Below, piece by piece: positions 46,201 to 57,123 of a DNA stretch of 64,000 bases. The stretch lies in contig QCXZ01000138.1 in assembly GCA_025024175.1 (NCBI GenBank), positions 1,116,002 through 1,180,001 on the forward strand. The letters run 5' to 3'. The translations under genes and the position numbers were made by a program. Position 1 is the stretch's first letter; each line of letters opens with the position of its first letter. Source of the DNA: Rhyzopertha dominica. Taxonomy: Eukaryota > Arthropoda > Insecta > Coleoptera > Bostrichidae. Below the pieces are notes generated by a model that was not told where the DNA came from, made no database searches, and saw only the letters and a program-made list of their open reading frames with translations.

Positions 46201-49120
46201 TTGTCCTTTTAATTGTTCTGTAAACTATAGGTATGTGGTATATCAATAAAGTATTGTATCATCATTATACAGTAGGCTTCTTCCTGTGGCAATAAGCTTT
46301 GAAGCAAAGTACCTGCTAGATACACGTACTCACTTGAACCCGATAGTGAATGAATGACGGGAAAAAAGTAATTTTTGACGATGAAAGTGAGTATAAGATA
46401 TATAATTGGGAAGGCATGCGCCATGGAGAAAACCAGTGGTCTAAAGTGTAATCCAATGTGTATTACACGAAGTATAAACCATGCTCAGAGAAGCATATCT
46501 TTATGGAGTTGTTGTTTTTGTGGAAAGATGCTGACCCGATTAATTTTATTAATAGTATCGTAGACTATCGTATGCCTAATGATATTCTTCAACGCACAAG
46601 CTGCCTTATGGGAGCTGCTTTTGCGCTATATTGTCCATCATTATAATCACACATTAGTATAAACGTTTTTAACCCGATCACACAAATAATATATTTTCCT
46701 AAAACTCTGCAACTTTTTTTCAGATTCCTGTATTATGTATTTTTCATTCCACCTTAAATCCTAAGACTAAAATACATTTTTTCATTAAAAGTATATACTA
46801 TATATTCCCCGATTAATTTGCGACGAGGAAAAAAATTTTGTGTTTTTAGTTTCTCAAAGAAATTCACTTTTTACAAAACTTCCATTAAGATTAACTGCTA
46901 ATACCGTACAAATTAGATATCATCCATTACAACAAATTGATTTATGCAGCAAGGTCGTCAAAAGGTTATCGAACGCAAAGGTAACTTATTGAATAATAAT
47001 TATTAAGAGTTTCACTTACTTGTTACCAGCAAGAATTTCTCCAAGTCAGCTTCTGCCTCCACATTGACCAATGGTGCTCGCTTGCACAATTCCAAAGCTT
47101 TCGAAGTCTGCATCATGGTCGCGAATTCAACTTCCAACTCCCTCCGTAAACCATCGAGAATGCTCATCCTCAGCTCCTCTTCAGAATCGCTGATCTACAA
47201 AGAGAGCAGTCAGTATTTCCGTCAATATTGGCAAGATAAGCAAGTAAACAATGATAATTTGGAACCCTTACCCTGTAGGATAAAGTTCTTGATAATCTTG
47301 GTTCGAGGCCGCTTATGTATAATGTCTCCAGAGGCAACGTTCTGTTTTTAGTGTTCAGAATCATCTCGATTTCGTTCGACTTCATCCTGACGGTGCTGCT
47401 ATGACATCTCCCAGATCTGCGGCCGTTGAAGATGTTGACAACAAATTTGCGTTCGTCTATATCCGAATTATGATTCGCCGGTTCTTGCTGTTGACCATCT
47501 TCCAAAACGTCGCAGAGTGAAATCTTCTCGCTTTTGTACTGCAGGCCTTCTTCTGGTGTTTCCTGAGACTCGTACAGGGTGTTGACCAAAATCACGGAAT
47601 CTCCATCGGAATCTTCGACTACACTGCAAACGCGGTTTTTTTGGTTTTCTGGGCTCTTCGGGCTGCTTCTAGGTGTTGCGATTTTTATTGATTCTGAGGC
47701 GGNGTACGATGAGTCGTCGTTTTGAGCGTTGGATATCTTTGTTGGCATTTCCAGTTCTTCGTTTGCGGAAGTTTGTAAAAGTCGGCATATCTTATTTTTC
47801 GCTGCCTCTGCAGATTTGATAAAAGACTGAAAAAGTTCAATTCGTATAAGTTTTTATGAACTGTACTATGCTATAATAAGACATTTTTCTCTAGCATAGT
47901 TCTTGGCTAACAAGTTTGACCAATTTATTTTGAGGTTTTATATCGGTTATTATACATAACATATTATACATAAATATTTAGATGCTTTTCATATTTTAAC
48001 AAAAAGAAACCACAAACATAATTAGTCAATAAGTTCCACAAAATAAGCAAATAATTAATTACAGCTTTATAGATTTTTCACGAACAAGTAATAAAAAAAG
48101 TTTTGTTTCAAATTCTAAAAATATATTTGGTTATCGACTTTTGCGATACTGGCCGGACATTAGCCACCTTTGGATGTTTTGGTTTATCCAAATACCTGTC
48201 TATACAATTTTCCGTTTAATTATGAGAACAAAACTTCACGTGATATTACATGCAACAAAACAGTCAAAACGATGAGACATATTATTTTGAGACAATTAAA
48301 AGAGAGCAGCTTATATATTAAGTCATCAATTTTTTAACAGAATAAATAAAATAACTGCAACGTCAATGTCGTATTTTTAGTGCCACCAAGCACATGTTGA
48401 ACATTTAAAAATGAAATTAATACCTGAAAAAAGTATTCGAAGTTTTATTGCAGATATAAAACCAAAAATGTAGTAGTCCATTCAATCTAAAGTTTGAACC
48501 ATGAATATCAATTAATAATACATGAAAACTTCGTCGATTAATTAGGTATGCGTAACAACTAAAAATTTTAAAAATAGTCATGCACAAATCTACCAAAAAT
48601 GCATTATAACTAATATTAGCATTCTACACGTCAGTTCTGTAATACTGGCTCATTTGACCAGTATTTTGCACATTTTATAAAAAAAACGTACGCACACAAT
48701 AAAAGTATAACAAAGAAACAAAGAACAAAAAAAATATATTTGCAGTACTAGCTGAAATAACTACTTTATGACAAATATATGTACTTGGTATATACCAGTT
48801 ATTTATGAAAAAAAAAATTAGTGAATCATCTTCAAAATNGTTACCGAAGCTTTTACGTAATTATGTGCATATAAGCAAAAATTGTAATTTGTGTCATCAA
48901 AATTTAGAAAAGTGAACAAGCTGCTTTATTAATCTAAAAGTTCAGCATATACTCGATTAGGTGAAATTTTTTACACGCGTATGATTGCAAATGTTGCTCG
49001 TATGTTACCCTACATTTTATAAATGATATTGTTATCATTATCACTCACCCTTCTAAGAGTCGAGGTCCAATTACTTCTGTCGAACGGAGACTTCTTACAG
49101 TTCACTTGGAGTATACTCAT
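42615..49120 (-). CDS. Short anillin-like protein B (AHD + PH), complete five-exon gene
   Basis: Exons are 49120-49049, 47826-47272, 47194-47020, 43647-43298 and 43241-42615. All splice sites are GT-AG, and the joined frame is exactly 593 codons with the stop. Layout, intron phases (0, 0, 1, 0) and domains mirror gene A. Residues 1-210 are a fast-diverging N-terminal half, about 215-460 the anillin homology region and about 465-585 the PH domain. In the PH domain long blocks are identical to gene A (ISHPLPNNYPLYWDRRWCRF, LKMHDSCFIE, YCPKPRCL), while the N-terminal half keeps only short islands. Lack of stops in either copy and conserved splice sites argue that both are functional. A separate role in cytokinesis or germline bridges is inferred from the family. 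Three ambiguous-base codons do not break the frame. Confidence 0.9.
43298..43647 (-). CDS. Gene B exon 4 (anillin homology region, C2-like part)
   Basis: 350 nt, one codon shorter than in gene A. Begins CKHKILMDKV and ends KKYR at a GTAAGT donor. Blocks GTIEISNIKV, FICIATHETTVKCTELSESR and NFSEALRFERLDPDFVV are nearly the same as in gene A. Confidence 0.88.
44427..44726. mobile_element. 300-bp palindromic MITE in gene B intron 3
   Basis: AATTAGGTAGCCTGG at the left is answered by CAGGCTACCTAATT at the right. Inverted similarity continues through most of the length (ACTCGATTTATCAGATAA on the left with its complement on the right; TTTACGTCCC with GGGACGTAAA near the centre). It can fold into one long imperfect hairpin. 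No ORF. The target duplication is not clear. Superfamily unknown. Confidence 0.75.
45000..45720 (+). mobile_element. Decayed Tigger/pogo-type transposase in gene B intron 3
   Basis: Frame-hopping translation gives, in order, pieces of a Tigger/pogo (CENP-B-like) DDE transposase. They are a DNA-binding-domain-like 'ELGKAQAANII' region near 45015-45060, then NTDDTQAAFSCL (the 'N.DET.LF..LP' motif) near 45300, KPLLVIGESVRPRAF (the 'LP..VIGKS..PR.F' motif) near 45420-45465, and DQGIIRNSKTFYRM (the 'DQGII...K..YR' motif) at 45646-45690. Frameshifts and stops make it dead. It is antisense to the host gene. An ambiguous base lies at 45512. Confidence 0.75.
45714..46199 (+). other. 161-codon open frame after the Tigger remnant, unassigned
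   Basis: An uninterrupted frame directly after the recognisable Tigger motifs but in another frame. It is basic and hydrophobic, without a domain I recognise. It may be the frameshifted 3' part or tail of the same transposon. Being intronic and antisense to gene B, it is unlikely to be a host gene. Confidence 0.3.
46362..46645 (+). mobile_element. Decayed Tc1-like transposase fragment in gene B intron 3
   Basis: Plus-strand pieces read VIFDDESEYKIYNWEG (the 'IFSDES.F....' catalytic-Asp motif of Tc1 transposases), then a KHIFMELLFLW segment followed by DADPINFINSIVD and ILQRT. The last parts match the 'VWGCF...G.GPI..I.G..' and '..Y..IL' motifs. At least one frameshift. Termini not seen. Confidence 0.65.
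47020..47194 (-). CDS. Gene B exon 3 (start of anillin homology region)
   Basis: 175 nt with the same phases as gene A exon 3. Encodes a helical segment (around LRRELEVEFATMMQTSKALE, then an acidic EAEADLEKFLLV). The 3.37-kb intron 3 that follows (43648-47019) contains three unrelated mobile elements. Confidence 0.86.
47272..47826 (-). CDS. Gene B exon 2 (185 codons, disordered)
   Basis: Phase 0 at both ends and 19 codons longer than in gene A. It keeps KNRVCSVVEDSDGDS, KFVVNIFNG and LPLETLY then EPRLSRTLS. The insertion lies in the middle (a stretch with SLCDVLEDGQQQEPANH). The tryptophan of gene A's DSWVLV is valine here. One ambiguous base at 47703. Intron 2 is 77 bp. Confidence 0.86.
49049..49120 (-). 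CDS. Gene B exon 1 (start codon, 24 codons)
   Basis: Encodes MSILQVNCKKS, ending TLRR before a GTGAGT donor. One codon longer than in gene A. Intron 1 is 1,222 bp. Confidence 0.83.
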
Positions 49121-49340
49121 TTTCGTCAATACCTTCTCTTTTGACTACCAGAATACAAGTGAATCTTTTCTAACACCGATGGCTATTTGAGGGTGGTATT
49201 ATTTGCATATCCATCTCTTCATTTCGGGGATTAAGTCTGCAATTCTTAGTACTGGACGCAATTAAAGGTAGTTGGGTCTTCGAGTGGGATATGATATACC
49301 TGGGTCTGGATAAACCCCGTTTGTCAATTCAAAAGTCTTG
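49121..49340 (-). promoter_or_regulatory. Promoter and 5' UTR of gene B, conserved with gene A
   Basis: Aligns from the ATG outward with 39802-40026. The initiator position reads TCGGT rather than TCAGT (plus 49174-49178), and an AT-rich AATAATA lies about 20-25 bp upstream. An ATTTGCAT octamer-like sequence is complete here and TTTGCAT is kept in gene A. Similar expression of both copies is inferred. Confidence 0.45.
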
Positions 49341-50299
49341 AAGATAACGATTACCTGTGTACTCATTTTGCATATTTATTTAGTATGTCCATAATAATCC
49401 TTGCTTTGAACAACATATATAACTTTTATTTTCAGAACTGATAGAATGTTTGAATATTTAAGTATATATATACCTAACTATACTGCTTGCCAGTTAAATC
49501 AAGAAATTTTTATAAATAACACTGGAGCCCGTCACAAAATTTAATTTTCCCGTGTCAAAACAAGCATTTGCACTAAAATTTATTCAGATAAAGCAAGTAT
49601 TACAAGATCAATCAGATATTTAATATGTTTAGTCTTTTTTCTTAGAAAAGTTAGAGTTACTTTGCTAAATGACTATATATCCACGTGCTGTTTCTGATTG
49701 CCTTAATTTTCTGTTCTTGATTCTCTAGATATTCCTTCTGAGAATTATTGTGAATCACTACTCACTTCATAGATAATTTAGCTAATTAATTAAAGAATTT
49801 GCGGTTGATCTTAAATATATTCTCGCAGTTTTCATATGTGGATCAACAAGATGTATTCCTAATTCACGTAGGCTGCTGCTAATATGTATGTACTCTACTC
49901 ACATGTATATCATATGTGTATCAATACCCCGTATACTTTCAAGAAAACCATTCATCGTTCATACAAATCTATTTTCCATTTAACTCGATTCCAAAACAAT
50001 ATGTGCATCATCATTATACAGACTTTTTCAATTCATCTAAGTAAGTATTTTTATTTAAATATATGAATTGCACCGTTATATCCTACAATTTTAATACCAA
50101 CATTTATTTCTCGCTAAAGGAATGTCCAAACACAGTAGACAACACTACAGATTTATTTGGATTTGAAACCAGCGCGGAGTCACTGCTGTTGTTATATGAA
50201 CGTTATAAATCTCAATTAATAGTTTACCAGAAACCGTATTTTAAGGTGATACCTAATTTTCAAACAGCGTAAGTTTCGGATCAAACTATTATTGCAATT
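49341..50299. other. Non-coding stretch
   Basis: AT-rich, no supported gene. An ORF at 50063-50272 may be the 5' edge of the LINE relic that follows, but shows no domain. Confidence 0.4.
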
Positions 50300-51540
50300 G
50301 CATTCGTTGTCACATTCAGTTTAAGGATTGTACTGAGCTAAACAATGTTAATATGTACATCTCCTCAGCAAGTCTGCGAAGGGTTATTATCCTTAGAGAC
50401 ATATTTGTCCTGTGAACCCGATGGAATTTCAAAAGTTTAAATAAAACAATGTGTTACAAGTTTGCTTGATCCTCTATCTGACAGTTTCATAAATCTCTCA
50501 ATTATGAAATTTTCCCACAGCATTGGAAGCTGTTGTTTGTTTCACATTTGCATGTTCCGAATTATAGAGATTATCCGGTTCAATCGCAAAGTTTTTTGTG
50601 GGAATTATCTCTGAATGCCTTTCTGTTTTTTACCAGTAATTTATTATTAGAGTAAGTAAGGAAAGATCATGTATTTTTCCCAAAAATTATACATAACTCC
50701 TTACGATTAGGAAATAGCATTGATTGTATCTATACTGGTATGACAATTAATGTGCATCAGCTACTTCCTAAGGTTGAATGCATTGGGTCTGTCAGACCTG
50801 TTGCTAAGTTGGTCGCAATATTTTCTTACAATATGAAGGCAACTTGTTAATAATAAATAACAGTTGTTTCTACGTCCGTTGGAGAAGCTTACGCTGGGTA
50901 CTGCAAGGATCAGATATTAACCCTATCTCGTTTCTAATTTATATTAATGATTTTATCGATTTTCTATATTCCAAGGCCTTGCCTTGGGTTGCATTTATCA
51001 AAAAGGCGACAATACTATGATTTAGTTTTTATAGATAAAGTGTTGAATGAGCTTATCGTTTGTGAGGATTTATTGTCATGGTTTCTCATGGTTTTAAATT
51101 GAACATATTGCAGTTTGTGAATCGTGTTTCTAACTCCAAAGAACTTACAATGAAAATTTTGGATGNGTTCTACACAATATTATTAAACAATGTGCACCAT
51201 ACTGTGTGTCTCTCGCAGTCAGCAGTATGCAGGATTTGTAACTAACAATCTACAACACTGTGCTGGGATGTTCCTACCCTACCACAACTTGCCTTGTTAA
51301 GTCGTTTAATGGAGACACAATTCCAAAATTATCATACAATCCCTTAAATGTAAAAGTGTAAAAGTAACCTTCAAAATATTCTTGTACGGCTTGGACGGCA
51401 TTTAAATAACACTGAATATCATCACATTCGACAATATCGCTGTTTTCCAAGTTAAAATAATTCGTTTCAAAAAAACACTTTTTTTTACTAAATGACAGAG
51501 TATAATGGATTGCGGATTGATATTTAATTCATTCATAAAA
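50300..51540 (+). mobile_element. Degenerate Jockey-type LINE
   Basis: Reading across frames gives PDGISKV then LLDPLSDSFINLSI (the 'GPDGI....L.P.L..LFN.SL' motif) near 50420-50510. Next come RWVLQGSDINPISFLIYIND (the 'V.QGS.LGP.LFL.YIND' motif) near 50890-50955 and, further on, CAGMFLPYHNL, similar to the late 'YCAPVWDPYH' segment. Many stops. An ambiguous base lies near 51167. No poly-A end or target duplication recognised. Confidence 0.7.
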
Positions 51541-52879
51541 TGAGAATAAAATAGAACTCATATTTTTTTTAAATAATCGGAAGCTTTTGCCAACTATGAT
51601 TTGTATTTAAACAAAGATAAGCTTATGTCATATTACGAAAATAACAGCTTACTTACAAACTGAATGGTTTTATCCATAACTTTAGTTTAAAGCCAGGTTT
51701 ACTGCAACTGGCAACAGCGCACAGCCGATCGATTCGGAAACTTTTTCGTTTTTGCTTAATTACTTAAATGCAAGGGTTATAAAAAGTTCTGTGTTGCTGT
51801 AAATTGAATAACAATGATATGAAATATATGATTTTTATTTAAATAATATTCAACACGTACAAATATTGCAAACAGCATGGTAAACTATAATCAAAACTAA
51901 AGAAAAATAGTCTGTATAAAGATAAGTACAATTATGAACGCCACAATTACAATCAAACGCAAATTAGTTTGAGAAAAACTTGTACTTAATCTGAGATCTT
52001 TTTCATAGGTTTTCATAATTTGTTCCAACGATTTTATTTGCCGTTGCAAATAAATGTACGATATATACTAGAGTGAACAATTCTTTAGTTAGCATGCATT
52101 ATTACTTTTGTCATTAATTATTATTACCCTCCTATCAATAACAGGCCTATGTTGCACATCTAGTTTATAAATAAGTACATATAGAGTGACTGTAGTGTAT
52201 TTTATGTATGCTTACATTTGACATGGGTACTAAGGTAGGATGGAAGGTTAGGAAATAGTGTTGGTATGGCTTCCTTTCGTAAAACAGGCTTTTCACGTTG
52301 AAATAATTATTTCTGTTTCGAATTTTATCGATATAAACTTCGATGAACTGTAGATCATTCTTGTATACGGGCACGTAGGTAGAGGAACAGTAATATTGTA
52401 GACCTAGAACGGTAAATATTTTTATATTTTATTACGCCGTACATATGCACCTATTATGCCAGTTCTACTATGGACCCGCTTTCTGCTAAAGACTTTTTAG
52501 TTAGAGGAATAATGAGATATCTCAAAATCTTTTTTTATTCAAAATATCTCATACGCCAAGAACACAGATCCTTGCTAAATATCGGCAAAAACTCACCTCC
52601 CCCCCGATTAGACAATCTAGAATGAGATCGAACGTTCCCGCGCTAATCAGTTGCCAGGGTGGACGGCGGCGTTGTCAAGTTATGCGGATCCCCCCTAAAG
52701 CTAGGGAATATCCTCGTAGTAACAATATGCTTAATTGATTTAATATATTATACAAGCGATTGCTATTTCTTCATGTTGTGCATCGTATTGTATCTTTGTT
52801 ATTGAACTTCAAGTATGCAAATATTGTACTACACAGCTACCAATATTGTGCTCTATTCTGGCATTTATGTACCTACTAA
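51541..52879. other. Non-coding stretch
   Basis: AT-rich, nothing recognised. A C-run near 52600-52610 and a short GC-richer patch at 52620-52700 are the only compositional features. Confidence 0.4.
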
Positions 52880-53350
52880 TTATATTCAGTTGCTGTCGCC
52901 AAAATTGTGCGTCATCTAATGTGCACGGTACCTAACGACTGCAAATTACGGCGCAAAAACGCCAAAGTCGGTGCCGTACACATCGCCGGTCGCATTATTC
53001 AGGCCGGGCAATTTTTTACGTCGTTTATCCGGTACCCATTATTGTCCCGAAATATCGGATGCGTGTTCGGCGCAATGCGACCGTCGAAAAAAGTACAGGC
53101 GGTGGCATCATCAAGCTCCTTCGGCCATACATCACCTGGTCGGTGACGCGTAGCACAGTAGCGCATCTCCCAAACAATAGCCAGCGAGATGTGCGTTGAC
53201 CTTGGGATCGCAAGAATTTTACAACAAATCCATAAAGATGCGATGTATTTATTTGTTTCGTCTGCCCGGTAGACAGTCGGGTTTTTGGTCTTGATTGTTC
53301 GCCCTTAAAAACTGCTCGACTTTCTGGATCATGTGCCATCCTGTTTTTAG
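52880..53350. promoter_or_regulatory. GC-richer block, candidate conserved regulatory element
   Basis: A CpG-rich 450-bp island, open in both directions (79 and 60 codons plus, 104 codons minus), with no domain in any frame. It lies about 2.5 kb upstream of the first visible exon of the zinc-finger gene and could be one of its regulatory elements (inference). Confidence 0.27.
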
Positions 53351-53809
53351 ATGCTCACTTATTCGACACTATGAAATATTTATGTTATGCGTCCGGATCT
53401 TATCTAGTAGCAAAAACCGCCGCTGGCACCATTAATTTAAAATTCTGTGCGTGCCTCGCTAACTTCGATTTCTTTATCATTAATATTTATGTTTAAAAAT
53501 GCGAATCTTGTACGCTGCATTCCCATGTTGCTTTAATACTTGTTGGCCTGTAATATGCAAGTATTCTAAGAGATTTATGTTGCATAAAACCTTTTTGAAG
53601 AATGCAGTTACCGACGACTTTGTTTTAATTGATATATCATGCTCCGATTGAAACATAATCCCATATCGAAGGCCTATAGTTCTTAGGTTGTATTTAATTC
53701 TTGATGTTTATAACGACGTCATTTCGCGTAGATGGAGTTGAATTTGTCAGCTTGATCTCGAATACAACAAACCGGAAAGAAAAATGTAAATAAATAAGAT
53801 AATATTTTG

Positions 53810-55060
53810 TCGGATAGATCGCTGTCTCTTGAAAACACTGACAAAAAGTTAATAGTCCGACGTTTCGATTACACCTGTAATCTTTGTCAAAGACGAAGAA
53901 CCTCAAAATTTGCCTGACACAAGTTCAAACAAAATTTTGAAAGTAAATAAACAAATCACCAAGGATACGAGACGTCATAGAAACAACGTGCCAACCTGAT
54001 AAAAAAGGAACCTAACGATGAAAAAGGAACTACCTACCTACTAGAATTATATGATAAAAGATAACTACAAAATAGCCTTCCAAATGTCACCTAACTCATA
54101 ATTTCCACAATCCCTATTAAAATTATTAGTATTCCTACAAATTTCTATAGCTTCTTTTATTAGACGTTTGTGATAATATTTTTCCCTATGTAAAATTTTT
54201 GTTTTATCAAAATCGATCATGTGTTTAGTCAGATATGAGTGTTCAGCTACGGAAGATTTATCTATCTGTTGCAACCTAGTAGCACGTATGTGTTCTTTCA
54301 AACGCGTACCTACTTTTCTTTTAGTTTGACCTATGTAACACTTTCCGCAAGAACAAGTAATTTTGTAAACACCTTCACTCTCTAAATGTACTTTATCTTT
54401 AGTAGAACTTAAAATTTTATCTAAATTATTATATGTACTATCAATAACTAAAATATCGTGTTTTCTAAGCATCCTCCTTAATTTTTCCGAAAGGCCTTGT
54501 ACATAAGGCAAACTCAACTTCAATTTGCTTTGTCGTGGCTGAGAATTTACTTGATTTGGATGAGCACTTTTATTAAAAACTGACCAAATACTCTTACTAC
54601 TATAACCATTTCTCACTAGCGCTGATTTAAGATGATATATTTCTTTTTGTACAGAATTTTCATCTGATATCCTTTGTGCTCTAACAAATAACGTCCTTAT
54701 AAGACTATTCTTTTGAGAAGGAGGGTGGTGAGATGTGGCATATAAATATCTGTCTGTGTGTATTGGTTTTCTGTAAACCTTGTGTCCTAACTGTCCAGTG
54801 TTTGTTCTGTAAATTTGGACATCCAAGAAAGGTAAACTACCATTGCTTTCTAATTCCATAGTAAATTTTATGTCGGGATTTTGACTGTTCAAATGATTTA
54901 GAAACCTACCCAGCTCTTCTATACCGTGGGGCCAAATAACAAAAGTGTCATCTACGTACCTATACCAACATTTTGGTTTAAGCTGAAAACTGTATATCGC
55001 TACATGTTCAAAATTTTCCATAAACAAATTGGCTTCAAAAGACAATAGGTCATCTATCTA
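53810..55060 (-). mobile_element. 5'-truncated Penelope-like retroelement
   Basis: Includes the RT/GIY-YIG frame at 54065-55045. After its stop there is a 3' region with a structured segment at 53856-53900. On the minus strand that segment reads TTGACAA, then a perfect 7-bp hairpin (GATTACA with TGTAATC), then GAAAC and GTC, resembling the decayed hammerhead motif of Penelope-like terminal repeats. Similarity to reverse transcriptase stops near 55050, so the copy lacks the N-terminal part, as most copies of this class do. Boundaries are approximate. Confidence 0.75.
54065..55045 (-). CDS. Penelope-like reverse transcriptase (C-terminal part) with GIY-YIG endonuclease
   Basis: The frame is open for 326 codons, and the Met is only the first in the truncated frame. 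Residues about 5-12 (ANLFMENF) and 28-38 (YRYVDDTFVIW) are RT motifs, with the catalytic YVDD. SLPFLDV at 70-76 and KVYRKPIHTDRYL at 89-101 are typical of Penelope-type RTs. Residues about 222-310 form a GIY-YIG nuclease: GVYKI at 225, a CxC-GxCYIG zinc-type insert at 231-239, a catalytic-type Arg near 249 and a Glu in the KEAIE helix near 298. The protein copies RNA at nicked or telomeric ends and cuts target DNA. No stop or frameshift in almost 1 kb suggests a young insertion, but the missing N-terminus means this copy cannot encode the full enzyme. Confidence 0.9.
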   Translation of the reverse strand: MSFEANLFMENFEHVAIYSFQLKPKCWYRYVDDTFVIWPHGIEELGRFLNHLNSQNPDIKFTMELESNGSLPFLDVQIYRTNTGQLGHKVYRKPIHTDRYLYATSHHPPSQKNSLIRTLFVRAQRISDENSVQKEIYHLKSALVRNGYSSKSIWSVFNKSAHPNQVNSQPRQSKLKLSLPYVQGLSEKLRRMLRKHDILVIDSTYNNLDKILSSTKDKVHLESEGVYKITCSCGKCYIGQTKRKVGTRLKEHIRATRLQQIDKSSVAEHSYLTKHMIDFDKTKILHREKYYHKRLIKEAIEICRNTNNFNRDCGNYELGDIWKAIL

Positions 55061-55875
55061 AGCTTAATATTAAAAGAGCTAGGGGATGTAAGATATGGCC
55101 ACCCTGCATAACCTTTGCTCAAACACGAGTGAAATGACCGATACTAAGAAAAGGGGGGCCGAAAGGAACATATCACTGTAGCTACCTGCCATAATCAGAT
55201 TAGTGGGTAATGACAAATCTCGTGCTTGGAACTGCAAATACCGAGAAGCTATTCTCGTTGTAAAGGGTTCATCCTTTAAAGGTGGTAAATGGTTTTTAAT
55301 GTGCCGCCCGACGCCTCCTGTTAACGACAGGGATTATCTGGATATAATACCGGCACAAGATTTATAAGCGCCGGTACAGAAATTACCAGCAAATAAAATT
55401 TATGGATACGCGAAAACGTATAAAGTGAACGTTGATCAATAAATCTTCCACATCAAATAATTACGTGTGCGTGTTCAGCGCTGAAAAACGAACGAACGCA
55501 TAAAACAGGGATTTTACAGAAAACACCACTTTATCAATCAACGTTAAGCGAATGTAGTTATTTTATTCACATAGTAAAACGGCCGAGATAATGAGTGATC
55601 GATCATAAATAATTAATAGGTTCATACATTATTGATTCGGTACTATATGATAAAACAAGACGCTCGTTATCATAATGATACAAACGCTGGTCTTGTCCGA
55701 CCAAAATAGTCAATATTAATTGATGGCTTTTTGCTGACAGAAATCGTCAAAAGTCTCGTTAGGCATTTCAAGATCATCAAGTTCACTGAACACGTTAGTC
55801 CGATCATTTTTTTCTACGCTGTCAGCCCCTATATCACTCACAAACGTGGTATTAATTTCTGATTTTGTTTTCCAG

Positions 55876-55959
55876 GTGATAAACCACATGCCTGCGATCT
55901 GTGTAACAAGAAGTTCGCTTTGGCGTGTAACCTAAGAGCGCACATGAAAACACATGAAG
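55876..55959 (+). CDS. Zinc-finger gene, penultimate coding exon (one C2H2 finger)
   Basis: Preceded by a pyrimidine tract and TTTTCCAG and followed by a GTAAGC donor. The 84-nt exon enters with two bases of a Gly codon and leaves with one. It encodes DKPHACDLCNKKF, then ALACNLRAHMKTHEG, a canonical C-X2-C-X12-H-X3-H finger with a TGEKP-type linker before it, so it should follow further fingers encoded upstream. The cysteine in ACNLRAH recalls the last finger of odd-skipped/bowl/Osr proteins (NCDLRRH), but this is a weak hint and I do not name the gene. It is joined in frame to 63495-63652 across a 7.5-kb intron. Confidence 0.85.
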
Positions 55960-57123
55960 GTAAGCAAACCAGTTTGATATGGATTTTGTTTGGGCCCTCC
56001 GGAATCACCACATTCTTTAGATTTATGTGATTATAAAATAGGGAATAGATCAGTTCAAAATGCTAATATATTATCTAAACAAACTTAATATCTAAAATCT
56101 AGACCATGTAGAGGTTTGCTCAACGATCTGCAACATAATAACAATAACGATAAACAAATCATTTTTCCACCTCTCATTCAAAACACAGCTGTTAACCTAA
56201 AAAAACGTTACACAAACTTGATTAATGTATTCGATAAATAATTAGATACAATTCGAAAAAGGTTGATCGCACGATCCAAAAAGTAACGAAATTTGTTCTA
56301 TGAGGGCAGCATGCATGAGATATTAAATTTGGGATGTTTTTTTTAAAGTTAGGTAATATTTTCCAGGATGATTGTTTGATTAATGAGACAGTTCAACGAA
56401 TTAAAAATCTACAAAAAATCGCTTGTTTGCCATTAAGAAAAACTAAGAAATGAAAAATAATTGGAAAAAACTTTGTTAGGAAAATTATGTTGTTAAATTC
56501 ATATTTATAGAAAAAAAGCCATACTTTTGACTAACCTAAATACCACGTCTAGGGTCACAAATTATCTGCTTCTCAAGACTCCCTTTGGTTTTTTTTACCC
56601 ATTGATTTGCATTCAGTAATAACGTTTTACTGGCAGCAATTGTGCAGATAAATAGTTACAAACTATGTACATTTACTTACATTTGATTTGCTTGTAACTG
56701 ATGGATTTTACTAAACTTGCCGCAAATAAATAGGTATACATAGTTAGCTAAAACTTTGTATGTCCTATTTTGTTAACTTCTAGAGTGAGTTACGATTCGC
56801 ATAAATCAAAGAGCCAAGTACAATGTATAATTCAAAATCCAACTTGTCACATGATAAGGTTTGTCATGGGCATAAATATAAAATTCTGGAAATCATTAAA
56901 CATAATAAATGACAAGTTTACGAAGCATAATTTAGTGTTTTCCTTGCCTGAAGCTCGATTAAACTATTTTCATTAATCATTTTTAACCTTCTTACCCTCA
57001 TTTATCCGAAGTTATAAATTACCAACTTCAAAGAAGTTGCTCCTCTAATGTCATATCATAACGGAAATCTACAATTTTTTCAGCACAAAATTAAGACGAC
57101 ATAGTTCAATTTAACTAAATATA
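55960..57123 (+). other. Intron of the zinc-finger gene (left part)
   Basis: AT-rich, no additional exon or repeat recognised. A 68-codon ORF at 56770-56976 has no features. Confidence 0.45.

Noticed and set aside
53025..53339. 104-codon minus-strand ORF in a GC-rich block
   Set aside because: Opposing frames over the same bases are equally open and neither has a domain; GC-rich composition explains it.
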